From NCBI GenBank assembly GCA_900708905.1, contig CAADRB010000002.1:4220292-4284291 (forward strand): DNA of 64,000 bases, read 5' to 3'. Made by a program: the position numbers and the translations under genes. Below, piece after piece: positions 48,791-61,254 of this stretch (the stretch's first letter is position 1; every line of letters starts with the position of its first letter). The notes under the pieces are model-generated. The model was not told the DNA's origin and did no database searches. It was given only the letters and a program-made list of their open reading frames with translations. The DNA is from Hymenolepis diminuta (lineage: Eukaryota > Platyhelminthes > Cestoda > Cyclophyllidea > Hymenolepididae).

Positions 48791-50765
48791 TTGATATCAA
48801 TGCACTTAGATTTAACAGTTAGAAAAATCTATCTCAATAAGAAAAAAATATCAGTATCCGTTAACACCAACGATAAGAGAATGATGAAGGAGCTAACGGT
48901 AGAGTCGGTGAAACCACCTTTGCTAACTGATGCCAACATGTCACAAGAAGACGCAGAAGGGAAAAAAATGAACAGAATTCTGCATCAGGAGAAGAAGCTA
49001 ACCGTTCCATTGAAGGGCCAGAAAAATCAGGTTTGCCCTTTGATACTACAGTACGTTAAAGAGGAAGCGGAGACGAGCAAAATGCAGAACCCCTCAGCAG
49101 AAGAAGTCTATTCTATTGACTCAGGGCTGTGATCTCTTGTTTACTGTTATCTTAGTTATTGTCTATAAAAACGAATGTTAGTCCGCAAACTCCTTCTTGA
49201 GGTATCAAATCCACTACAGTGCAAGCACTTTTGCCAATTGATAACAGTATGCCACAAAAAGACGCTGAAGGAGAAAGCATGAACTCCATGCGGAAGCCAG
49301 CCATTTAACCATTGAGGAGACAACAGAAAAACTACTTTTGACGCCAGTTGGTGATACCAACATTCCATATGATACCTATGAGGAGGAAGCGGAGATGAAC
49401 AGAATCTTGCAGCAGAAGAAGATTTCAGTGCACCAGAGAGCCAATAAATCATATTAGATAATAGATATGGTTATCAGCGGAATCCATCTCATGATAACAA
49501 AGAAGATTTAAATATCGATAAACACTAGCGATAAGAGAATAATAAAGATCTTTGAAAAATCACCAGAAGTCAATTTCAACATTGATACGCCAGTGAATGA
49601 ATCCACTTTGTTCCAAGTTAATACCACTAACAGCACACCAGTGAAAGATTTCGAATTGGGAGAAATGAACACAGTACAGAAGTCGGTAGCATGGGACTTC
49701 ATTGACAGAGATCAAACACTTTTGCGATTAGAACAACGCTAGCATAACATCAGAAAATGCAGAGGGAGAGATGAAACTGTGGTGATTAAGGTCACTGGAT
49801 CCCAATGGCTAACAGTAGACAACCGCCCTTCCCAAATCAGAAGTCACAGATTTTGGACATGACATTATTAATTTTAGAGAGAACGGATAAGTGCGGCGGT
49901 CTCGCTTGGGCAGCGGAAACAGTAAATTATTATCAGCCAAATGCTAATTGCACAACGTTGGAAAATCAATAATTATCTTGTTGACCGAAAAATGAATTAA
50001 ACATAAAACAAAATTTAAAACTGCTATAGCCAACAGATGTCTATTATCATCTAGCGATTATAAATGGTTGACTGACGATAAGATCTTCACTGTAGTGTCC
50101 ACAGGCGGTCCCGCTGCGCGTTTGTATATAGATACTTAAACGAATGTCTATCATCACGCCGAGACTCCGACACCGACATACGACTGACGTCAAACGGAGA
50201 AATATTTTATGCATAAACCTAATTTACTTATTAATAAATTGGGGGTTGGCTTGCCTGTCACTTCCGAACTGATCAACGACATGAGTGACTTGACTTATTC
50301 CATCTATTAGATCGATGTGGCCCCGATAGATCTCTTTCAACGTTATTACAAAAACCGATTTAACTCATTTAGGGAAAGAAGATTACAGTTAAAGATAGGT
50401 GTTAACCTGAGACGAAAGTTGAAGAATTATGAGAACGTATATTCGGGACATGTAAAAAGTAATCCTCCTTCCTATGCCAAGTGAGACTGGCGAACCAGAA
50501 GATGAAGGTGAGGAGAAGATGAAGACCATGAAGGAGCCAGCAGTGGGTGCCAGTCAGCCACGATAATCACCCTTGCCAGCTGATGCCAACATACCTAAAT
50601 GTGGACCTTGGAGAAGCTAGCAGAAATTTTCTATGAATAAGAACAAATGTTTATTTGGGTTTACACAGAAAAAGCAGAAGAGGATGCAACAGAAATTGAG
50701 GAAGCCTTGCAAAGTCAATGGCAAATTTCACTGACACAGAGCGGTCACCTTTGCTATTTGGCAAT
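48791..50765 (+). pseudogene. Decayed, internally repetitive coding sequence of unknown family
   Basis: The first part, 48791-49132, is open but starts without a true ATG. It reads as a charged repeat: a unit with LLTDANMSQEDAEGKKMNRI then LHQEKKLTV. Degenerate relatives of this roughly 40-residue unit follow in other frames: DNSMPQKDAEGESMNSM (about 49230-49290), GDTNIPYDTYEEEAEMNRIL then QQKKISV (about 49350-49430), NTTNSTPVKDFELGEMN (about 49615-49675), GEPEDEGEEKMKTMKEPA (about 50480-50540) and ADANIP (about 50580). The preceding AACACCAACGATAAGAGAAT also recurs at 49525-49545. Stops and frameshifts make it non-functional as a whole. A family-L repeat copy interrupts it at 50.03 kb. I do not recognise the parent protein. 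Confidence 0.5.
50026..50320 (+). repeat. Dispersed LTR-like repeat (family L), full copy
   Basis: Order of blocks: AGCCAACAGATGTCTAT, GACGATAAGATCTTCACTG, AGTGTCCACAGGCGG, TTTGTATATAGATACTTAAA (TATA-like), CACGCCGAGAC, TTATTAATAAATTGG (polyadenylation signal) and GCCACTT/TCACTTCCGAACTGATC. It matches the 60.48-kb copy along about 270 bp. A TATA-like element followed by an AATAAA within one unit suggests a solo LTR, possibly of a TRIM-type element. No target-site duplication was resolved. Confidence 0.6.
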
Positions 50766-50769
50766 AGCG

Positions 50770-53700
50770 ATGTAGAAGTGAAGACATTGTGAAAGACTGT
50801 GCTTTCTTTTTATTGGACATAGGTGCAATATTTTGTTGAATTGGTATGCCTTGTTAGCCCATTGTAACACCTCTTAGGGCTGTTGACCTTGGAATGCGGT
50901 TTGAATGGGAGATTACCGGTTGCCCCTGTCGGACTAGCATGGGCAATTACTACTACAAGGTGGTTCTCTAATATCATGTCTCCCCTAATACACCGATAAG
51001 ACGATGCAGAATGAGTAGGGATTGAAAGCGTTATACCCATATTCTTTACTTTTTCTTTCAGTTATATTCTCGACAACTTGTAGCAACAGATCACTGGCTT
51101 GTGCCCCCATTTGCACATTTTTGTCTCAAATTTTGGGTTTGATAATATACTATTGATTGAATTCTCCCAGTGAAACCAATTTTACTTCGTTTTATTATTT
51201 GAGTACACTAGTGTAGTATATTAAATTCGTTTGTTCTAATTTATTTCACATTGTAATTCATCATTCATTGGATTGCATGAGGGAATCTTGCTATCTGGAT
51301 TTACTATTATCCCTACTAATGCATAAAAATTGGCAATCCCTCATTGTGGGAAGAAAGTTAAATAAACAATAGTAGGGAGGGGGCATTAATAGGTCTTATT
51401 TTATTCAATTTTTACTTATTTGGTAGTTCACATTACGAAATCTGAATTTCATGATTCTTCCTTAGATTAGTGCATATCTTTATCTACGATTGACTGATTG
51501 TTTAATTTTAATAACAGGATTTGCCTATTCAGTTCATTTGTATATTCCAAAGGTTGAGTAAGCGGGATGATCTTAGAGTATGTTAAGCAGCTTATACGAT
51601 CTTAACTTAGCTGAGTTGAGATTACCAAAAATCAATTTTGTCACGTTCAACTGTAAATTGTGTTAAAATCATTAACGCCATTCTCAACAATCTTATCGTT
51701 GTCATGAAAGGAAGTAAATAAATCGAATGGACCTAATCATTACTCAACTTTTTTGAGGGCTCAGTGATCTTTAGATATAACGGGTTGAAATCACTCACAG
51801 ACTCGATGGTCGGATCCACATACTAAATTTAACCTCTTTATCCATCAAGCAGCAAATTTTACACCAAAAATTGAAATTAAGACTTGAACGCCAAGGTCTG
51901 GAGGAACTAAGTCAGCGGTTTTTCATATTATTATAGATGATTGCTTATTTAGCACTGAATCGATATTGACAAAACCGTAGTTATCGCTGATATATTGCTA
52001 GGTGTTCACAGTGGTGCAATGTAGCTGCAGTTTCTCAGTCTCAGGAAACAAAAGACCCGTAACTAAAATGACGGATTTTGCAGTAAGAAAATGCACTTAC
52101 TTAAATTGATTTAAATAGCTAATAATTGCACTAATACCGAAATTGCATTCCCTATTCCTAGCTTGGAAACCAAGCAAGAGGTGACTAGTGCACGAGGCTT
52201 GAAGTTTGTGAACTTCATTCAGATTCAGCATAAATATTCGACTGAACTTCAAAATAAATATATTTTGCAGCATACGTTGACCTCCTCTTTCTGTAAAAGC
52301 GTATAAACTAAAGATATAAACCTATTACGAAAAAGAAATAAATGAGTATTGTGTGACCACATAATTCACTAAACTGTCTAAGTGTAAAACATCAATACTA
52401 CTTTATACTTTAAGCAGATGGTACTACTTTTAAATCTTTGATGAAGCTGGATGAAGTGCCATTTATTAACCTAAAGATTTAATGCTAAAAGTAATCCATG
52501 AACACATAAATGAAATTATGAACCAGAGAATAACTTAGAGAAGTTAGAACCATATTTTTTCTCTTTGTCTCTTTTATAGTGATTGAAAGGGGATAAACTA
52601 ATGTATCTCAGGAAAATTCATCTTGATTTTAATCAATCATCGGTCAGAGCGCAGATATAGTCGTGATTAATGATCCATGCGTTCACAGCTATTAAAATTA
52701 CTTCGCCAAGAGTATGCCGAATATGTGCCTTGTAAATAATGACTGGGTTATAGAATAGTTCATTCTTTGACTTCCCAAGTAACAACCATCCAGTCTCCTC
52801 TTCCTTTTAACAGTTCCAGGCTCGAATGGATCACTTGAATTAATACCGTAACGAAGGAATATTTTACATTACAACAGTAATGGCTTGTAACGTAAGCATC
52901 CACGTTACTAGTAAATATGACTTTTCCTAATTCTCAGAGCAATATTTTCAATCAAAAGAACAATTATCAATTCATGATGCTAGTGAATCGCCTTTAAGTC
53001 TGAAATTCAAGTAATATATGACAGGGCGTAGTTAAATATTTTTCCAAAGATGTGTTATTGTAGAGCCGCTTACTTCAATCGAGTGGAAAGAAGGCGGAGC
53101 CACTTTGTGGTTTAGGTGATAACACGCCTGGAGAAAAAAGCATATAATTTGCTCCGTAAATGGCAAAAAGTCTTAAATTTTCAATGAAAGATATTTTCTT
53201 CAGTGGATTTTGATTATTAATAAAATGAACAGGAAGGCCATTAAGAAAATGCCAAGAATACGACATTAGTCATGTCTCAGGTTATTATGACTATTTTCAT
53301 GACTGATAGAATCGAATCGCCTGGGACTACCCACCGAGAAAACGTCATTATTATCCATGGCAATATCATTCAGTCCATCTGTGATTGTCGTGACCATATC
53401 ACTGAAGTTTAATTAATAACAGTGGAAAAGAAATCAAAACACGTCCTCAACCACGCATAGGGCACAGGCTTAGGGTATGTATTTGAAATGCGTAGTAACA
53501 TTTGTGAATCTTACATAGCCCAAAAAGGAGCACTTTAATAGATGGTTTTATGGAGAAACATTCCTATTTGGCCAACATTAATTTCACTCCTCGCAGTTTC
53601 GATCAAATAATCTGTGATTAAAAATTCACTAAATAAATGATTGCGCTCAAAATGTGAAAGTCACTCGAAATCGTAATTTAGATTATGAGTGCATCTTAAA

Positions 53701-53869
53701 GTGGGCTGAAAGTGTACACTTGTGGAGCAAAAAAAACAAAACATTAATCTTGCTATATTATCTGTGAGTTTAAAAAAAGTCCTTGTAAGCAACTGCTAAT
53801 TGATGAAATAATATTTGCGTGCTATCAGATTTCTGTTATTTCTCTGTACTTTAAGGCGCAACCTTAAAG
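50770..53869. other. AT-rich intergenic DNA, no gene recognised
   Basis: Three kilobases with only short open frames. No repeat or RNA gene recognised. Confidence 0.5.
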
Positions 53870-54290
53870 GAAAGGTCCGTTAACCTTGTGGGGTTCACAA
53901 CGCTTACAAGGCTGATTAAATCACGTGCGCTAGAACTCATCACGGGAAGTGCGGTATGTAACCGGTCGCGTTGAGACCAAGCGCGGACGTATGTGCAGAG
54001 CCCTCCCCAACCAATCAGCAATCAAGATCCCTGCAGCCTAGCGTGGTTTTGTATTTGATGGCTAAGCTTTTGACTCACAAAAACAACGAAGTGGTCAATA
54101 AACCCTCTCCACTCAGCATCTTTCTGGTTACCACTTTGGGCATAGCCTAGCTAATTTGGGAATGATTCGATAATAGAGGACTCTGCTACAGGCTATTCGG
54201 ACTGCTTAGGAGGATTACTTAGGTGTAGCAAAAAGACTTTTTGGTGCAATATTCGCTACAGCCTCTCCAGATAGCAGAGAAGTAGTTAGG
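53870..54290 (+). mobile_element. LTR-like element, probably a solo LTR
   Basis: This segment is clearly richer in GC than the DNA around it. It holds a promoter-like half with CCAACCAATCAGCAATCAAG (54008-54027, CCAAT boxes). About 80 nt later comes GTCAATAAACCCTCTCCAC (polyadenylation signal) followed by a pyrimidine-rich GCATCTTTCTGGTTACC, the layout of U3-R-U5 in LTRs. Exact borders and flanking duplications are not clear. A non-coding RNA promoter is the alternative. Confidence 0.4.
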
Positions 54291-57160
54291 TTGGAATGAG
54301 CTTTGATTTTTCCTTTACTGGCGTTTGAAATAAAGTGTTAATCAAGGTTGGATAAGTCTTTCAAATGTCTTTATTACTTTTGAATTCCTTATAATGCTGC
54401 CTTTTCTTGAGTTTCACGTGGCCATTTTATGGAATGGAAATTAGAACAGCAAATTCGCCATATCAAATTCGGTTAATTAAAAATTGATTAAATTATGAGG
54501 GAAAAATTATGAATATTAAAAGGCTAAATAAACACGGGTATGTACTCAAAAGTCCAAATTTTAAATTTCACAGAATATACTGCGGCTATTCTATGATAAA
54601 ACTTATAAAATGGAAATTTAGTCCATAAGAAGTAAATTAACATGGATATATAAGCACTTTTGTCCTAAAGTAATGTATATCGGTATTTAATTGAATTTTA
54701 AAAAAGTCAGTGAAGAATTAGTGTCACTACATTAACCGAATTTTATTGCATGTCGATGTTGCCACCTGGCCAAGGTTACGAAATTTCAAGTTTCCAAGGT
54801 CAAAAATTAGTGGGAATACGTATAACTGTAATTTTCTTTGATATGCAAAAATTTCTTCAAAGAATTTGTTACACTGGAGGATGCTATTGTAGAAATATCA
54901 GCTCTAAATCATGACTTGAATGAAAAATTGGTACATAGGTAAAATGAAGGCAGAGAAGATAATAGTTACCCACTTTCAAACCCGATCCAAGTTGAGGGTT
55001 CTGAAATTAGCCCACTGAATCCCCATATTTCGTTCTTCGTCAGGCAGAATACGTTAACGGTCATTCAAGTAATTTAAAAACGATATCTTTATGTATAAAG
55101 TTAGTTAAAATCAACTGAACTTGAATGTGTAGGGATATTTAACCAGAGGATTTGTGAGTTATGATAGAATACGCATGGTTTGCAGAAGTATACAGCCCGA
55201 AGACAACATTTGCTCAATAAAATGCCATCAGAAATTTTGAATTTATTCCCTAAAATACAGATTTGCATATAGAAAGTCCTCATGAACTTGTAAAATAACA
55301 TTGTACTTTCTTAAGTTACTTTTCATTAATTGTGGTTCTGATGTATTTACATCTAGAATTTTTTGCATCGCAGAGATTGTTATCTCAAGCTGTGGATGCT
55401 AAATACCCCTAAAACTAAGGGTGTAAGACAGGGCTAGAAAAATTTAGTAAGTGTTTGGTTTATGAGTTAGAAACTAATCTTTTGTAAAGTTTCATTTATT
55501 AAGTTCGATGTTTTCTCAAATTAACAGATGGAATGGGAAATATTAGATCGAAACTGTATGCATCATTTAACCAGATGTCCCAGGTAATGGATATCCTATG
55601 TATTTGCTAAATATTCACATCTCAAATCGAAGAATTCAGGTTTGTGATAAAAATATGAAGATAAGATCTCATACGCTGGTTTATTTCCAGGATATTTCGA
55701 TTTTTTAACTGAAGCCCGACGAAGTTCGGAGACTGAAAAACTTTTCAAGCGACAGAACTTCATCTACGCAAAAGCATTTGAGATACACTTTCTAAATAGG
55801 CTTTAATTACCTAAACCGGAAGAAATCACAAAATAATTAACTAATGTACGAAAGTAGCCAACTTGCGCTGTAATTTTATTTTATATAGGCAGTTAATCAC
55901 CGATCAAAATAAATGTAATGAACAATTTTAAAGCATGATCGGTGTGGAAAGTAAACAAATATTTTAAAGTTTCTATTCATTAAGCTTTAGAGTAAGGCTT
56001 ATTTACATAGGCATCTAAATAAATAGATAAAGCTAACCCTAAATCTGATTATCTATAGAACATGTAAAAGGATTTAAGCCCTTTGTTTCCTGAACATGGC
56101 GCACCGCTCCATTAAATCATACCTAATAGTTATAGCACTGTTTTTCTATTACCAGTTTCCCTAAAAATATAACAATCCGAAATCTTTGAATACCTCAATT
56201 TTAACTGCATAGATTATCGATTTTCAACGCCTAAATCCAATTACAGACACACCCGGACTCTTTTTCGCCTCTTTCTTCCTTCGAAGGTTGGTAGCTATAT
56301 CAGACCTTGCTGTACAATTACTCTATCTCCACCCAAAAATTTTTAATACTTATAAGAGCTCCATCCTCCAGAGCTAAAGTGTATACAGTTTTTTAGCGCA
56401 GTCTTCAACTCCCCCCTTATAAAGAAAACAAATGTCAAATGATTCAGGATTCAAAATACATCTAGAAATTTTTACATTTCCAAAGGAAAGACATTGCGAG
56501 AAAAACCCCAAACTGTAGTGAAGTCCTCAAAAAGTTGCTAAATGAAGATTCTACATCACCCACATCTTGAAAAAGCCACTACTTAACAATAAATAATCTT
56601 GACTCTACGAACTTGCGGTTCCTAATTGCAGTAGCAAACAGCCAACCCATAAACGTCTAAAGCTCTTTGACCACTGTTTAGTTTCCATGTCATGACCCAT
56701 TTGTAGATGAAAAACTATACTGATATACAGAGATATGTACTTTACCACATTCACTGAAAATAGCCAGACCGCTGGCGACATACAAAGAAAAGTATGAGGC
56801 GTCAATACACTCAGTAGAGAAACATCAGACAGTGACGGCGAAGAGGCACTCATCCAACTACCGAAAAGCCTAGATATCGAATTAAGGTATATCTATATAC
56901 ATTACTCAAACATTAGAGACAGGCCAGTTAAAAGAACAAAACATCCGAACCGATTAATATTCAGAAAACCTCACGCACAAAACACAATTAAGATATAAAC
57001 AAAACCACCTTGTCAACAACCAGATAAACACAGTCGGTAATAATACAAGTATTTACTTCACTACGATGAATGCATGAATAGCAGAAACTAGTCTACGAGG
57101 ATAATAAGCATAAGTTAATAAGTATTAATAAACTTGTCAAGACAGCAACAGCGACAGGAT
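54291..57160. other. Intergenic DNA, no gene recognised
   Basis: AT-rich; short frames (55101-55301 and 56605-56853, minus) have no motif. Confidence 0.5.
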
Positions 57161-59209
57161 TTAATTGGCAAAGAGATCTCCTCCAACAGACCAAAATACC
57201 GAAGTGAAACGGCACAGATTCCTCACACTCACTCCAGTAGTCAGTACTTCATCTTCGGGAGCCGAGACACAAAGAGTTCCAGGAATGGAAAGGCTTGACA
57301 GAGCTGAGGAAATACCTTTGGGACATACTTCCATCTGTTTCACTTGCACAATCGGTCCAAAAGAAGCTAGTGCAGGAGAAAAGCTAGAAACCAATTTGTT
57401 TACAGTATTGCAGAAGTTGAACACCTCTTCTGAAGCTGTGTTTGACTTGGGTACAGCCAAGACGACAACATTTCCAAGAACAATTGCCGAGAGAACAAGC
57501 TCTTTTAAGATAGGAAGTAGTTCAGTGGACTTGAGGGTAATGGTCACAGTACCACAAGGATTTTGCCATTTATGAAGCAAGCACAAACGCTTGTTGCTGA
57601 AAGCACAGTTCAACTGATCACCAAGAGTGAGATGAGAAGATGATGGAGCCATTTGACCAAGACTATCATAGTTAAGTTGCTTTAAAGTGGGGATTAGGCT
57701 GGAGAATTCTTGATGAGATGCAAACACGGCCAAACGGCGCTCGAAAGAAATTTTCTTCCAGGCTTCAAATAACTTCTCTGTTGCAGAAATGGTTTTGGAT
57801 AAATCAGCCGCAGCGTTGCTATTGACATTTAGGAAGACTTCATTAACAGGAACCGATAGACCAGAAAGGTGGATAGATGGGCTGGCTACAGAACATTCGG
57901 AAAGGTTGAATGAAGCAGCCAGACGGTTAACATCACAATTGACTCCGAGTACATTATAACCAGACAATTTAGCAATCACTTGTAGTGAGAGACTTGAATT
58001 TTCTGTCCAAATAGTGGCCGACTTGGGAGCACAGCTTGTGTATTCCCCAGCTCCCAGGAAACGAGCTTCTCGGTCACTGAAATACTTAGCCAATTTGAGA
58101 CCCTCGTTGACTGTTCTGAAGGGTAAGACAATAGAGTAGGGACCAAGAGGGAAAAACTTGGACTTATCCAGCATAGATGCAGCGGGAGTTAGACCAAAGA
58201 TGAAAACAGGGCCTGTTTCATCAAGGGGGCGAACAATTTCTCCTGAGTCACATTTGGCCAGTTTGAAGAATTGCTCTAGATCCTCTTTCAAGTAAGATGG
58301 GATGCCGCAGTTGCATTGAAGATGGGAATTTTCATTCAAAGCACCATTAACCTGAGTTGCACCAAAAATGAGACTTTTAACTTTGTTGTGGAAGTCGGTT
58401 TCATAGCTCTGTTCGACTAGAACGATGGTTGGACGCCATGAAGTGGTGCCAGCCTGATAAGTAGCACTCTTTACGATTGCTCGAGTAGCACTGTCCAAAT
58501 CAGCTGGGTTCATGATCATCTGAACAGATGAGAAGTAAGAATTCTTCTTGTCAACCTTATTTAGGGGTAAGAAGCTGAGAATGTCGGCTGGAGCGCCAGC
58601 ATTAATAACGCAGTACATAAAAGTAAAGAGGGGAACCATTAACCGCAGCGAGGCGCAGTAAATAACAACAGGCTTACAACGAGCAAAAGCCCTCAAAACA
58701 CGAGTAATCACGTGAAGGAAGTCATTATCAAATGGAGAAATATAAAGAGGTATGGGTTTGGATTGGCAAGCACAAGCGTCGATAAGTTTTGCTCGCTCAG
58801 CGAAATCGAGACTCTTCGCGGTCAAGGCAACGTAAGTAGACTTGTCGAAAGCTGCAAGGTCACCAAAGTGAACTTCCAAGCTACCAACCAAAGCTTGAGC
58901 AAGGAGGTCAAAATCACTAGATGAATTGGCCGATAACTTTTTAAGGAAATTGACAACCTCTCCAAAATCAACAGCTACCGAGATTGGCTTTTGAAATTTG
59001 GCACGGGCATCACTGCTAAAGCAAATATTCACAGGCTTTTCAATATGACTCAATCTAAGTTCGACCTTCTCATCAATTTTGTCTTGAGAGCGACCAGATA
59101 TGAAAAGAGGTCTAATTTCACAGCCATTTTCGTCTAAAAGATCTTGAAGAGCTTTCATTGAGTGAGAAATTTCCGGAATTGTCAAAGGAGAAGTTGCAAA
59201 AGAACTCAT
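57161..59209 (-). CDS. ALDH16A1-like: ALDH16-like protein, probable catalytically dead aldehyde dehydrogenase
   Basis: A 682-residue intronless frame. The open frame extends to 59230, but only via GTG, so the ATG at 59207-59209 is taken as the start. Residues 179-215 match the ALDH cofactor-domain segment (KPVVIYCASLRL ... VINAGAPADILSFLP). Residues 254-268 (GTTSWRPTIVLVEQS) match the region just after the catalytic Cys, but the Cys is absent. Residues 355-376 match the conserved PxxPVxxFRTxxEAL block (LGPYSIVLPFRTVNEGLKLA). A second partial ALDH start lies at 546-605 (WQNPCGTVTITL ... VLGNVVVLAVPKS). A full domain followed by a partial second one is the ALDH16 layout, and vertebrate ALDH16A1 also lacks the catalytic Cys. 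No GxTGxT cofactor loop or ELGGK general-base motif is visible. It is probably a scaffold-like pseudoenzyme. The family assignment is moderately sure. Confidence 0.65.
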   Translation of the reverse strand: MSSFATSPLTIPEISHSMKALQDLLDENGCEIRPLFISGRSQDKIDEKVELRLSHIEKPVNICFSSDARAKFQKPISVAVDFGEVVNFLKKLSANSSSDFDLLAQALVGSLEVHFGDLAAFDKSTYVALTAKSLDFAERAKLIDACACQSKPIPLYISPFDNDFLHVITRVLRAFARCKPVVIYCASLRLMVPLFTFMYCVINAGAPADILSFLPLNKVDKKNSYFSSVQMIMNPADLDSATRAIVKSATYQAGTTSWRPTIVLVEQSYETDFHNKVKSLIFGATQVNGALNENSHLQCNCGIPSYLKEDLEQFFKLAKCDSGEIVRPLDETGPVFIFGLTPAASMLDKSKFFPLGPYSIVLPFRTVNEGLKLAKYFSDREARFLGAGEYTSCAPKSATIWTENSSLSLQVIAKLSGYNVLGVNCDVNRLAASFNLSECSVASPSIHLSGLSVPVNEVFLNVNSNAAADLSKTISATEKLFEAWKKISFERRLAVFASHQEFSSLIPTLKQLNYDSLGQMAPSSSHLTLGDQLNCAFSNKRLCLLHKWQNPCGTVTITLKSTELLPILKELVLSAIVLGNVVVLAVPKSNTASEEVFNFCNTVNKLVSSFSPALASFGPIVQVKQMEVCPKGISSALSSLSIPGTLCVSAPEDEVLTTGVSVRNLCRFTSVFWSVGGDLFAN

Positions 59210-59230
59210 CAGACTTTCGCGACGCAACAC

Positions 59231-60474
59231 GACAAATTCAGACTACCGCCACTTTGCAGAGCCTAGGATATACTTTATCCTAAAAGGATAAGATCTGCGC
59301 CAATCAGGGATGAGTATTTTATGAAATTCATCCAGTAAGAAAGCGATATTATCAGTGTCTTTGTTCATAGTCTGTGGTGAATTAAAACGTTTTGAAAAAT
59401 GTCGAACGCTTCTAGAAAAACTTATAAACGTATGATTAAGCTGAAATTTACTATTTTAAATATTTCATTAATAATATGCTAGCATCTGAATGAAAACAAT
59501 TTACTAATAACTAAGCTCGTGGACATCAAAACTGTCTCACATATACATGATTAAATAAGACTTGCTCCCATATTCGTAATAAATTCACTGACTAAGTTAA
59601 AGCAAGATTACACCGTTTTTGGGTGAAAGTAAGTTAAGATGAAAATAAAATGAAAAGTATGAAGCAATTGCAGTCAGTTTATCGATAGATATCAGATATA
59701 TTACCAACGTTTGGATGGAAATGGAATGTATAACAGGCGGTCTTAAGTAGCAACAATCTTATGCTTATATTAAGTTATTTAATTTAACTGCGACAATAAC
59801 CACCATTCTAACAACCAGCTCCTCTGAAAGAAACAAAATTATTAGTAAGTCTAATGATAGCTAGTTCAACTTATGCACGCCCTCAAGTTTCTCACTTCCT
59901 ATTGAGACAAAGAGGAATTTAAAGCCTTTTAAATGACGTATAATTTACTTGGGCTCCTGTTCATTTAGCTATTTTAGTTGACTTTAGTGCGAATGGTCTT
60001 TAACGAATGAAAATATCCTGAAATAATAGCTTTCTTAACTAAACATTATTCGGTTGAGTTTAAGCAGTAGTACCACTGACCTGTTTCATTTTTGAAGATA
60101 CAACCATACATCACTGGACTAGTTTTCAATTGACTTAAAATATTGTTTTGTATTGTTAACACAAATCAATATTTGACTACGGCTTCAAACCTTCATCGAT
60201 TCTCGAGCATTATGAATTTTGAATAGTGGAGCATAGATTATTATTTGGGAAATGAAATACATCTTGTTCTAGATTTTGTTTATTAAAAAAGGATAAGCCG
60301 AAAGTGAAGCCAAAAAATTCCTTTAAAAATAACATGTTTTTTCGATATGCCTATTATTTCATAGAGGCGTATATCAGCGGATTTTTTACTCAAACACAAG
60401 GATATTAAGTTTCTCGGGAAAGCCTTCTTGCTATTAACTATACTTAGGCACTCACTCATTAATTTAAATGCCGA
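59231..60474. other. Upstream flank of the ALDH16-like gene
   Basis: Should contain its promoter, but no clear site is visible. No gene. Confidence 0.4.
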
Positions 60475-60745
60475 GTGGTATAGCCAGCAGATGTCTATAA
60501 ACACTCGATGACTAGAAATAATTGACTGGCAATAAGATCTCCAATACAGTGTCCACAAGCGACCCCGTAGTGTTTGTACATAGATACTTAAGCAGATGTT
60601 GATCATCGTGCCGAGACATGGCCGACGTCTAACGAGGAAATGTTTTGTATATAAACTTAAGTTACTCATTAATAAATTGGAGTGGCTTGTCTGCCACTTC
60701 CGAACTGATCCGGCGATATGAGTGGCTTGACTTACTCCAAATATT
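60475..60745 (+). repeat. Dispersed LTR-like repeat (family L), full copy
   Basis: AGCCAGCAGATGTCTAT, GGCAATAAGATCTCC, AGTGTCCACAAGCGACCCCG, TTGTACATAGATACTTAAGC, CGTGCCGAGACATGG, CTCATTAATAAATTGGAG and CTGCCACTTCCGAACTGATC appear in the same order and spacing as at 50.03 kb. Confidence 0.65.
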
Positions 60746-61254
60746 CGATCAATCGACCGTACGTTATCACAGTGAGATGATAGGGATATATTTATCCCTG
60801 CTCCAAAAGGAGTAGAGCCTTAAAAACAAGCATTTTAATGATGTAAATGAACCAGTGCACCCCGTTATCCGAGTAAAAAGAAATTACAAGGCTGGTTAGT
60901 GTCACTTTGCATATTAGACCTTATATTGATGATAAACTGAACATTTACTTTGCGCAAGAGGGCCAATATAGTAAGACCTACTTCAACGTTCATCATCATC
61001 TTCAAAAAATTTTCCATCTCGTGACACATATACTTAGACTGACACTTTCACAGATACATAACACAATATACGACATAAAAATAAACTGTTGCATAGATTT
61101 AACCTCATAATTATGATAAGTAGTCTCAGTATGTATATGAAACAGTATTCTCAGAGAAAAGACGAATATAGGTGATAATAATAAAATATGCGTCAAAATA
61201 CATTTTATGTACATGAATAAATATTTCAGGGTTACTTCTACTACATTCATGAAT
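60746..61254. other. Intergenic DNA downstream of the ANKLE2-like gene
   Basis: No gene. It should contain the 3' UTR of the minus-strand gene that ends at 61255. Confidence 0.4.

Noticed and set aside
57165..57575. 136-codon plus-strand frame
   Set aside because: Antisense shadow of the ALDH16-like coding region.
59210..59230. Seven extra codons upstream of the ALDH16-like ATG
   Set aside because: The frame is open but starts with GTG; the first ATG is at 59209.
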